Shown: piece after piece, positions 1 through 6,332 of the stretch | How positions within the stretch are numbered: the first letter of the stretch is position 1 | How the letters are laid out: each line of letters begins with the position of its first letter | Assembly (NCBI GenBank): GCA_947037995.1 | Contig: CAMQUV010000005.1 | Location: 1-18,642, forward strand | DNA from: an uncultured Rikenellaceae bacterium | Lineage (GTDB): Bacteria > Bacteroidota > Bacteroidia > Bacteroidales > Rikenellaceae | Direction: 5' to 3' | Length of the DNA: 18,642 nt | The notes under the pieces: generated by a model | The model's database searches: none | What the model was told of the DNA's origin: nothing | Seen by the model: the letters and a program-made list of their open reading frames with translations, nothing else | Position numbers and translations under genes: made by a program

Positions 1-108
1 GCCACCAGGTAGTACCCATATATGCCAAGACCATAGTATTGTACCTTTTCCATTATCTTCGCTATAGGCGTGTAGGTATGCAGAGCCTCCTTTTATAGTA
101 CTGTTACA
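1..108 (-). pseudogene. 5'-truncated fragment of a WSWHIW-motif surface protein
   Basis: On the minus strand the frame whose last codon is bases 1-3 reads GGSAYLHAYSEDNGKG and then TILWSWHIWV before leaving the window. The ILWSWHIWV string, preceded by a GxAxLxAY-type strand, is a hallmark seen in many Bacteroidota secreted/fimbrillin-like proteins (family knowledge). The frame stays open back to a TAA near 240, but contains no ATG, GTG or TTG start, and the residues between about 110 and 180 (many His, Arg, Asn, Pro) do not look like a signal peptide or the usual upstream domain. The simplest reading is a gene that lost its 5' part. The protein's remaining C-terminal part would lie outside the window. 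A spurious frame is the alternative, but the ten-residue match makes that less likely. Confidence 0.45.
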
Positions 109-195
109 GTTTGCGTGGCTATGGTGCGCGCGCCGGAGGCTCCTTGGGTGGTTGTTGTGTAGGTTACTAAATGGAAACGAAGAGACTAAACAGCA

Positions 196-251
196 AAAAA
201 AGCTCTTAACAACGACGTTTAGTGTGAAACATAGTTGTTAAGAGCTTTTTT
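196..251 (-). terminator. Strong rho-independent terminator for the DUF2807 operon
   Basis: An 18-bp perfect inverted repeat (196-213 with 234-251, arm core AGCTCTTAACAAC) encloses a 20-nt loop. The arms end in A/T runs on both sides, so a minus-strand transcript ends in a run of U after the stem. It lies 33 bp downstream of the minus-strand stop at 284 and could also work in the plus direction. Confidence 0.85.
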
Positions 252-283
252 AAAGTAATAATAAAAGTGTTTTTGGAATAATG

Positions 284-1054
284 TTAGTCTATATCAACAT
301 TGCTCGAAATGTCACTCATTCCGGCAGTACTTTTGTGTAGGCTTTTGCAGCTGCCTGTTAGGTTAATATCACTCATTCCATCAGAATCGACCTCGACCGT
401 ACCTGCGTTATTAAGCTGTATCTTCATATCACCCATACCTACGCACTCTATGTCTGCTGCGATGGTGTTGGTTAGCGTTGCAGCGAGGTCACTCATACCG
501 ATACATTTGACATTGACTTTCTCGGCTGAAGTTATTTCCAGTCCCGTAATGTCGCACATACCTTCCGATTTGATGGTCGCTTTGCCACTAACATTGAATG
601 TTCCGCCATTAATTTCACTCATACCCAGTGCAACTATTTTAAGATTTTCGCATTTGAATTTCGATAAAATTTTAACGTCACACATACCAAATGCCTGCAG
701 TTCGTTAAGATTGGGAGTTGTTAAAACGAGTTTGTGGATAATCTGGTCGCGATATCGGGATTTGTATTTATCCAGTTGTACATTTTGAAGTGAGACGGTG
801 AGTTTCTCGCCCTTGTGCAATACTTCGAGGTGCTCTTCGAGGAGTTTCGAGATTGTCAGTTCGGCTTTGGTCTCTTTGCCATATTTGATTTCGACGTCAA
901 ACAAAGAATTAACTTCCAGCGAACTTATTTGTTTTCCCTCGAACAGTATAGTGGTAATTGGTGTAAGCTCCTCTTTGGTAGGAGTTTTGGCGTGAGAATT
1001 GCACGAAAATGCAAAAGTGGAAGTCGCCAAGAGTATTAATATTATTTTTCTCAT
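284..1054 (-). CDS. Head-GIN (DUF2807) lipoprotein with GMSDI repeats
   Basis: This 256-residue protein starts with a lipoprotein signal (MRKIILILLATSTFAFSC, lipid-accepting Cys18). Residues about 32-115 fit the start of the DUF2807 head-GIN adhesin-like domain (LEVNSLFDVEIKYGKE). From residue 123 a G-M-[SCG]-[DE]-[IVLM] motif recurs at 123, 144, 165, 186, 206, 226 and 245, a 19-21 residue step as expected of a right-handed parallel beta-helix with one motif per turn. It is the second gene of an operon, 13 bp after the stop of its paralogue at 1068-1967, and is followed by a strong terminator. The name 'putative autotransporter adhesin' is a family label; the function is unknown. Location in an outer or inner membrane leaflet is inferred from the lipobox. 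Confidence 0.88.
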   Translation of the reverse strand: MRKIILILLATSTFAFSCNSHAKTPTKEELTPITTILFEGKQISSLEVNSLFDVEIKYGKETKAELTISKLLEEHLEVLHKGEKLTVSLQNVQLDKYKSRYRDQIIHKLVLTTPNLNELQAFGMCDVKILSKFKCENLKIVALGMSEINGGTFNVSGKATIKSEGMCDITGLEITSAEKVNVKCIGMSDLAATLTNTIAADIECVGMGDMKIQLNNAGTVEVDSDGMSDINLTGSCKSLHKSTAGMSDISSNVDID

Positions 1055-1067
1055 AAGTTGTGGGGGC

Positions 1068-1967
1068 TTATTTATTTACATTAATTGAGCTAAATCCGCT
1101 TTTGCTTTTTTGCACCGATTTGACATCTCCGTTGATAGTGACATTGCTGCTTCCGCTTGCGTTTAGGTCGGCTTCTTGGATAGTGTCGCTATGAACTTTT
1201 ACGGAGCTTTGTCCTGAGCATTCCACGGTGATTTGGTCAACATTTCTAGTGTTAAGTTCCGAGTGGCTTTGTCCCGAGCAATCAATTTGTGTCTCTTCGA
1301 TGTTAGATGCTGTGAATTTCACGGAGCTTTGTCCTGATGATTCTAGCTCTAGTTCCAAAAGGTTTCCACTAGTTACACTCGTGTGGCTTTGTCCCGAGCA
1401 ATCTACATTAACATTGTGTGTTCCAGTGGTTTGGATGTTGCGCACGGAGCTTTGTCCCGAGCAGGTTATATCGAGCTCTTCGGTGATATTGAATTTTACA
1501 TTTTTAACGCTACTTTGCCCCGAAGCTCTGATTTTCAGCTCTTTTTCGCTGAATTCGGAGTTGATTGCAATTGAACTTTGCCCCGAAGCTCTGATGTAAT
1601 TGAGTTGTGCGGTAGTGATTTTTACTAGAAACTTTGCTTTGTTTTTAAACAGGAGATTTTGGTTGTATCTATTGTTTCGGACTTTGTTGTAATCATTGTC
1701 GAATGTGATTTCGACCACGCCGTTATTGAGCACTACGTTGAGAAATTCGGCAGCAAATTGAGGTACGGTCGTTTCGAGTGAGTGTGTGTCGGATTTGGTG
1801 ATTTCGACCTGAAACTGTGAGCCTACGCTGATTCCGCGAAAAGATTGCCCCGCGAGGTGTTTTTCGGTAGTTGGTTTGATGTCGTTATCAGATAGTTTTT
1901 GTGCGCTCGCAGTGCACGAAAATGCTAGAACGGAGCTAGCTAGGATTGAGAGTATTGTTTTTTTCAT
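1068..1967 (-). CDS. Head-GIN (DUF2807) lipoprotein with SGQSS repeats
   Basis: This 299-residue protein has a lipoprotein signal (MKKTILSILASSVLAFSC, Cys18) and a DUF2807-type N-terminal domain (GISVGSQFQVEITKSD). Nine turns follow, each with S-G-Q-S-[SH] or a close variant, at residues 128, 149, 170, 191, 211, 231, 251, 271 (SGSS) and 290 (SGFSS). The 19-21 residue period matches that of the paralogue at 284-1054, so the two are tandem duplicates that each homogenised a different turn motif. Cys precedes the motif in several turns (ITCSGQSS, VDCSGQSH, IDCSGQSH, VECSGQSS), which could form a stacked Cys ladder. It is the first gene of a two-gene operon behind a sigma-54-type promoter. The function is not known; DUF2807 proteins are thought to be exported surface or periplasmic proteins. 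Confidence 0.88.
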   Translation of the reverse strand: MKKTILSILASSVLAFSCTASAQKLSDNDIKPTTEKHLAGQSFRGISVGSQFQVEITKSDTHSLETTVPQFAAEFLNVVLNNGVVEITFDNDYNKVRNNRYNQNLLFKNKAKFLVKITTAQLNYIRASGQSSIAINSEFSEKELKIRASGQSSVKNVKFNITEELDITCSGQSSVRNIQTTGTHNVNVDCSGQSHTSVTSGNLLELELESSGQSSVKFTASNIEETQIDCSGQSHSELNTRNVDQITVECSGQSSVKVHSDTIQEADLNASGSSNVTINGDVKSVQKSKSGFSSINVNK

Positions 1968-2026
1968 AATTGTGTGTGATTTATATGTGTTATTATTAAT
2001 TGTTTGTTCTTTTTCAATGTTAAACC

Positions 2027-2043
2027 TGCTAATATTATGCCAA
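2027..2043 (-). promoter_or_regulatory. Sigma-54 (-24/-12) promoter for the DUF2807 operon
   Basis: On the minus strand the sequence is TTGGCATAATATTAGCA. It has the obligatory GG-N10-GC spacing and agrees with the YTGGCAC-N5-TTGCW consensus at nearly all conserved positions (TGGCA present, GCA at the -12 end, one A in place of T). The predicted start near 2016 leaves about a 50-nt leader before the ATG at 1967. Two palindromic sites lie about 90-120 bp upstream of the predicted start, the usual place for an enhancer-binding activator. Confidence 0.6.
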
Positions 2044-2094
2044 AGTGGTAATCTATTGATAGCGAGGATTGTACGTTTTTCGGTTGTGGTTTTT

Positions 2095-2136
2095 GTGTCT
2101 AATTATTTGACAGTGGTGTCCAATTTTTGGACAGTG
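2095..2136 (-). promoter_or_regulatory. Two tandem 21-bp palindromic activator sites (UAS)
   Basis: Two abutting 21-bp units (2116-2136 and 2095-2115) share the start CACTGTC and end GACAC on the minus strand. Each holds a palindrome: TGTCCAAAAATTGGACA and TGTCAAATAATTAGACA, i.e. TGTCnAAnAATTnGACA. The 21-bp step is two helical turns, so two activator dimers would sit on one face of the DNA. Together with the -24/-12 promoter downstream this is the classic layout of an NtrC-family, sigma-54-dependent promoter. The activator is not in the window. Confidence 0.6.
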
Positions 2137-2153
2137 TAGTGGCGGTGTTAGCG

Positions 2154-2419
2154 CAGTCGTGGTCGGAAGAAATTAAGTGTATGTAATAAAGTACTTACTT
2201 TGATTACAATTAGGAAATCTCTGATTTCCTGCGAGCCAAAGGTGCTAACAGCACACGAGTTCTTCCCCCAGCGGAGGCTCGGTGGCAACGCCACTTGAAG
2301 ATTGCCTGTCGGGGGTCTCCACAGGCTTTGAGCTCGCCTATAATTTGCCGAATTCACTCTGAAAATCAAATCGTAAACTACTGAAAATAAATTGAATACA
2401 AATCTTCCGACCACGACTG
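2154..2419. mobile_element. 266-bp MITE-like element with TIRs and 9-bp duplication
   Basis: Perfect 17-bp terminal inverted repeats (CAGTCGTGGTCGGAAGA at 2154-2170; its complement at 2403-2419) are flanked by the direct repeat GTGTTAGCG at 2145-2153 and 2420-2428. There is no transposase; an 88-codon minus-strand frame inside is not credible. The interior holds several hairpins on the minus strand: an outer stem (2326-2337 with 2231-2241), GCCTGT/ACAGGC, two GTT-triloop hairpins (2282-2294 and 2242-2254), and a separate hairpin with loop CAGAG (2212-2230). A related but diverged copy lies at 7385-7630. The 9-bp duplication points to movement in trans by a cut-and-paste transposase. Confidence 0.8.
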
Positions 2420-2422
2420 GTG

Positions 2423-4837
2423 TTAGCGTGTCCCGACAAGGTCTTCGTTAGTGATTTTGCGTTTTGCTTTTTTGACTCCATTTTGCATTTTGCCGAATTT
2501 CCACGACACCTGTAGTTTTATTGCACTTGAGTTTTGGTGGTATTGCGATTCTTGAATGAAATTTGTGGTGAATTTCTCACCGCCTCCAGTGGTTTTCCAT
2601 AATATGTTTTGACAAGATAATGTTACTCCTAAGGTGCGTTTCAAAAACCAATGCCCGACAGACATATTTGCATAGTAGTATGGTCGTGTGCTTTGTGATT
2701 GTAGTGAAACACCGTCGAAGTAGTATCCAGCGCCGAGTGCTACATTACCATTTTTCCAAGGTTGTGACGAAATATTTAGGCTTGTTCCATATCCCCATCC
2801 CTCGTTTTGTTCGCCAGTGCCGTTGTTTGCTTTTATGACGTTATAGTTTGCGTAGCCAAATATTGAGACACGTAGTTTTTGGTCAAAGAAATTCGAGGCA
2901 ACGTAGAGCGATGATTTGTAGGTGTCTTTGTGTCCGATGTTTTCGGGGCGCGAGAAAATTGTTCCATTTTCAAGTTGAGTATATATCTGCTCAATAGCGT
3001 TGCGGCTATTGTTTACTCCGACTGCCGCACTTATGTTTAGGCGATTCGAATTATAGTTATACGATGCAGTTGTTGAGTGTGTTAGCGTTGATTCGAGGTC
3101 TGGATTTCCTGCAGTCACTTGCAGTGGGTCGCGATAGTTTACATAAGGATTTAGGTACCATATTGATGGTCTGTTTAGTCGTTGCGAGTAGTTTAGTTTG
3201 AAACTGCTTTTTTCGTCAAGTTTATACCCCAGGCTTAGGTAGGGGATTAAATTGAAGTAGTTATTGTCTAATATTTCGTTTTTTTCTTGTGTGAACACCC
3301 CTTTGTCTATGGTTTGTTCTGCTCTTACGCCTGCACGGGCCGAGAATTTTTTTAGTGAGAATTTATACGAAGCGTATGCCGAAATAATGTGTTGAGTGTA
3401 GTCAAAGCTGTTTTTCGTACCATCAACCGTTGTTTGGCCAGCGTCGGTAATTAGTAGGTCCTCAGAGTCCGAAGTGTTTGGGCGAAGTGTGTATTTTGCA
3501 CCTGCTTCTACCTGATGTTTTTTGTTTATTTGGTCGAAATAGTCGAACTGGAAATTGTGTTCGCTGCTTGTTGTCGTGTTGGTCGAATGTATATTTTGGG
3601 TGTCACCTGTTAGGTTGAAAGTGCGATTGATGTCGTAAAAAGGGTCAGTGTTTCCCATCGAGAATAGATATGACGCTGTGATGCTTGACTCTTTGCGCTT
3701 TTTGAAAGTCCGCACATAGTCGATTGACCCAAGTAGATTTAGGGTGGGTGAGTCGTTATGTTTGTCCTCGTAATATCCTCCTATAATGTTGCCACTTTGG
3801 TCGTAATCGTCTGCGGTAGTTAGTAAACTTAGGTCTTCTCCACGTGCCGAAACGCTTACGCTGGCTGAGATAAGATTGAGCGAGTCAATTAGATAAGAGG
3901 CTTCGATAGCCCCAAAGTGCAATCCTATATTGCCCGAGGCCTCGGCCTGAAGTATTGTTTTTGAGATGAGTGGGTTGTTGTAATAGGTAGTGACTTGTGA
4001 TAGTGATTGTACGCCAAATGGAATTGTGTAAAGCTCGTAGTTGTATCTTGCCGAGATGCTAAATTTGTCTGTTGATGCCATAATATTACCTCCTGCTGAG
4101 AAACCTCCGTATTGGTCACCACTTGCTTTTACTGAACCTCCGTAGCCTTTCGGGCCTTTTGTGATAGTCACTATATTAATTATCCCTGCTACTCCCTCGG
4201 CTTCGTAGCGCGCGGGTGGGTCGGTTATGACCTCAATGCGTTTGATAGAGTTTGCAGGCATTGATTTTAGGTATTCTTTGTAGTTGTTGCTCAGTACGTT
4301 CGACGGTTTTCCGTTAAGTAGAATTTTTACGCCCGATTGTCCATTTATCGAGATATTGTCGTTAGCGTCTACCGATACCATCGGCACTTTGCGCATCATC
4401 TCGAGCCCATTAAGAATGCTAGATTCTGGGTCGGCGGTAGTATTATATGTGGTTTTGTCGATGTCGCTTGTGACAAGTTGTGCTCTGACTGTAACCTGAT
4501 TGGCGGTGAGTCCCTCGTTGAGCATTAGGGGGGCTAGGGTAGTGTCATTTTTGAGTTCTAGTTGAATCGAGTCTGCCGAAAAGCCAACCATTTGTGCCTT
4601 GAGGGTATAGCTGCCTTTCGGTGCTTTGACGGTGAATTTGCCGTTAATATCGCTATAACTAGCCGCGACAGTCTTACCCTCTTTTAGTAGACTTATCGTT
4701 GCGTAGTCGAGCGTTGTAGTGTCGGTTCTATTGATGATTGTTCCTTGTATGGTATGCGGAAGGCTTGTTTGTGCTGCCGATGGGTTTGCCAGAAGTAGTA
4801 GCGCTAGGGTTGGAATTATAAAGTAAAGGTTTTTCAT
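2423..4837 (-). CDS. TonB-type outer-membrane beta-barrel receptor
   Basis: The 804-residue protein has a signal peptide (MKNLYFIIPTLALLLLANPSAAQ), a carboxypeptidase-regulatory-like domain (about 28-108: GTIINRTDTTTLDYATISLL, SDINGKFTV, GSYTLKAQMVGF), a plug domain (about 110-225: LNGLEMMRKVPMVSV, VKILLNGKPS, IKRIEVITDPPARYEAEGVAGIINI), and a long barrel. Order and length fit the outer-membrane beta-barrel family OMP_b-brl_3 (PF14905), related to SusC/TonB-dependent receptors. The C terminus has a short Lys/Arg tail after the last barrel strand (WKFGKMQNGVKKAKRKITNEDL). No SusD partner is present, so polysaccharide uptake is not indicated; the substrate is unknown. Its TAA stop lies inside the target duplication of the MITE at 2154-2419, and the insertion regenerated the stop. 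It is divergent from the hydrolase at 4988. Confidence 0.92.
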   Translation of the reverse strand: MKNLYFIIPTLALLLLANPSAAQTSLPHTIQGTIINRTDTTTLDYATISLLKEGKTVAASYSDINGKFTVKAPKGSYTLKAQMVGFSADSIQLELKNDTTLAPLMLNEGLTANQVTVRAQLVTSDIDKTTYNTTADPESSILNGLEMMRKVPMVSVDANDNISINGQSGVKILLNGKPSNVLSNNYKEYLKSMPANSIKRIEVITDPPARYEAEGVAGIINIVTITKGPKGYGGSVKASGDQYGGFSAGGNIMASTDKFSISARYNYELYTIPFGVQSLSQVTTYYNNPLISKTILQAEASGNIGLHFGAIEASYLIDSLNLISASVSVSARGEDLSLLTTADDYDQSGNIIGGYYEDKHNDSPTLNLLGSIDYVRTFKKRKESSITASYLFSMGNTDPFYDINRTFNLTGDTQNIHSTNTTTSSEHNFQFDYFDQINKKHQVEAGAKYTLRPNTSDSEDLLITDAGQTTVDGTKNSFDYTQHIISAYASYKFSLKKFSARAGVRAEQTIDKGVFTQEKNEILDNNYFNLIPYLSLGYKLDEKSSFKLNYSQRLNRPSIWYLNPYVNYRDPLQVTAGNPDLESTLTHSTTASYNYNSNRLNISAAVGVNNSRNAIEQIYTQLENGTIFSRPENIGHKDTYKSSLYVASNFFDQKLRVSIFGYANYNVIKANNGTGEQNEGWGYGTSLNISSQPWKNGNVALGAGYYFDGVSLQSQSTRPYYYANMSVGHWFLKRTLGVTLSCQNILWKTTGGGEKFTTNFIQESQYHQNSSAIKLQVSWKFGKMQNGVKKAKRKITNEDLVGTR

Positions 4838-4927
4838 AAAATTAGAGTGGTTTGAATAAAGTGTTTGTGTGTTTATATTGTTATAGACGCAAGTGGATGT
4901 GGTTTTGGATTTCTAAAGCGCACTTTT

Positions 4928-4959
4928 TTTGTATATTAATTTTTTGTTAGCTATATTTG
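4928..4959 (+). promoter_or_regulatory. Bacteroidota housekeeping promoter for the SGNH hydrolase
   Basis: TTTG (4928-4931), a 20-bp spacer and TATATTTG (4952-4959) match the Bacteroides sigma-ABfr -33/-7 consensus (TTTG, TAnnTTTG). The predicted start lies about 20 nt before the ATG at 4988. No equally good promoter is seen for the divergent receptor gene. Confidence 0.75.
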
Positions 4960-4987
4960 TATAGAATTAACCCTAACGAACTCCCTT

Positions 4988-6130
4988 ATGAAAAAAGCCC
5001 TAATACTTATAATTTTTGGCGTAACCCTACTTATCCCTTCAAGTCAAGCCTCTGGCTTATTGTCTAGCCCCGCGGCCAAATCATCATCGAATAAGACTCA
5101 GTGGCATAACCCTCAAAATAGCCCATTTAACCCTATCGAGGGGCAGTACAAGCAGGGCGAAGAGCGAGAATGTTTTTACAATCGCTTTCCCGACAGCGTC
5201 AAACCTCTCGTGCGCGAGCCACTATGGGATTTGTCGAAGCACACAGCAGGATTAACTATTAATTTTACGACCGATTCGCCTAACATAACAGTGCGATATA
5301 CTACCACTTCAAAAACTTATGCAATGCCACATATGCCCTCGACCGGAGTTAGTGGTCTAGACCTCTATGCCAAAGATGCCGAAGGCGAAAGTATCTGGGT
5401 GGCAGGTAGATATAACTTTGCCGATACGGTTACGTATAACTATCACGGTATCTCGTATCGCAATGACGGTGGCTACGAGTACAGGTTGTTTTTGCCAGCC
5501 TATAATGGCGTTAAGTGGTTGGAGATTGGTGTGAATGGAGATGCCGAATTTAGCTTTACAGAGCCTCGCAAAGAGTTGCCTATCGTAGCCTATGGCACTT
5601 CGATAACACAGGGTGCCTGCGCTTCGAGGCCGGGAATGATATGGAGCTCGATTGTTAGTCGTATGATGGATATGCCGCTATACAATTTTGGTTTTTCGGG
5701 CAACGGACGACTGGAAGATGCGCTGATAGATATAATTGGCGATGTTCAGGCGAGCGTTTATATAATTGACTGTATGCCGAATCTGATGCAAATGAAGAGC
5801 GAGGAGCTGACTGCGCTAATTGTAAAACAGGTTAAAAAACTGCGTTTGCGCCACCCCGAAACACCTATTATTCTTACAGACCATTTGGGATACCCACACT
5901 CGGCTGCCTTTAAAGGTTTTAAAGACCAACAGGATAACAGCATAAAATCGCAAAAAAGTGCGTTTGATATGCTGAAAAAAGACGGAGTTAAGAAGTTGTA
6001 CCACTTGGATTATGCTACGTTAAATCTGCCCGTTGATGCCACCGTTGAGGCTATCCACCCCAGTGATTATGGGATGCAGGTTTATGCCGAGGCGTATCAA
6101 AAGATGCTCAATAAAGTGTTGCGAAAATAA
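4988..6130 (+). CDS. Secreted two-domain SGNH/GDSL hydrolase
   Basis: The 380-residue protein has a signal peptide (MKKALILIIFGVTLLIPSSQAS), a beta-sandwich N-terminal region (about 60-195, resembling SGNH_hydro_N) and a C-terminal GDSL/SGNH domain (about 197-375). SGNH blocks are visible: block I YGTSITQG with the nucleophile Ser205, block II GFSGNGR (Gly), block III IDCMPNL (Asn), and block V AIHPSDYG with His357. The residue three before His357 is Glu rather than the usual Asp of the DxxH motif, which is odd but may be functional. Family members are periplasmic esterases or acylhydrolases, often acting on sugar acetyl groups; the substrate here is unknown. The 3' end overlaps the start of an NVEALA-like peptide remnant in another frame. 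Confidence 0.9.
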   Translation: MKKALILIIFGVTLLIPSSQASGLLSSPAAKSSSNKTQWHNPQNSPFNPIEGQYKQGEERECFYNRFPDSVKPLVREPLWDLSKHTAGLTINFTTDSPNITVRYTTTSKTYAMPHMPSTGVSGLDLYAKDAEGESIWVAGRYNFADTVTYNYHGISYRNDGGYEYRLFLPAYNGVKWLEIGVNGDAEFSFTEPRKELPIVAYGTSITQGACASRPGMIWSSIVSRMMDMPLYNFGFSGNGRLEDALIDIIGDVQASVYIIDCMPNLMQMKSEELTALIVKQVKKLRLRHPETPIILTDHLGYPHSAAFKGFKDQQDNSIKSQKSAFDMLKKDGVKKLYHLDYATLNLPVDATVEAIHPSDYGMQVYAEAYQKMLNKVLRK

Positions 6131-6254
6131 TGAAGCGCTTACCATTGAGGACGATGATGTTCAGGTCGTTGGATGTAAGCCGATGAAAGGCGCTACTTGC
6201 TATGTTTTTTCAGGCGAAGGTCTAGTCGACAGACGAAGAAACCAATATAAATAA
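6126..6254 (+). pseudogene. 5'-truncated NVEALA-type peptide gene
   Basis: After the hydrolase stop the frame reads NNEALTIEDDDVQVV then GCKPMKGATCYVFSGEGLV then DRRRNQYK and stop. N-x-E-A-L-T followed by an acidic run and two Cys is what the NVEALA family (PF14055) looks like after its signal region: short Bacteroidales secreted peptides often encoded next to 6-bladed propeller lipoproteins (family knowledge). The expected hydrophobic N terminus is missing; the frame runs back to 6033 inside the hydrolase gene in a different reading frame, with no signal-peptide character. The likely history is a deletion that joined the hydrolase 3' end to the peptide gene; the hydrolase TAA stop overlaps the two Asn codons. 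It is followed by a hairpin and then by a propeller gene. Confidence 0.55.
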
Positions 6255-6263
6255 TGTAATTCA

Positions 6264-6310
6264 ACAACAACTCTCATTACTATTTAAAATGCTACAGAGT
6301 TGTTGTATTT
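6264..6310 (+). terminator. Hairpin with U-rich tail between peptide and propeller
   Basis: An 11-bp stem (6264-6274 with 6296-6306, core CAACAACTCT/AGAGTTGTTG) with a 21-nt loop is followed by TATTTATA. It can act as a weak terminator or attenuator just upstream of the gene at 6333. Confidence 0.5.
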
Positions 6311-6332
6311 ATAACCTTTAATAAGATGCAAA

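Noticed and set aside
300..788. Plus-strand frame of 162 codons antisense to the GMSDI-repeat gene
   Set aside because: Same cause: the repeat periodicity keeps the opposite strand open. The minus-strand protein has a lipobox and a recognisable domain.
1228..1599. Long plus-strand frame antisense to the SGQSS-repeat gene
   Set aside because: It owes its openness and repeated LCPEQ strings to the repeats of the real minus-strand gene; no signal, start context or family.
2148..2414. 88-codon minus-strand frame inside the MITE
   Set aside because: It spans nearly the whole element, including hairpins and both terminal repeats, and looks like chance; the nucleotide structure explains the region.
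2423..4837. SusC of a polysaccharide utilisation locus
   Set aside because: There is no SusD neighbour and no glycoside hydrolase; the barrel family and length fit the OMP_b-brl_3 type instead.
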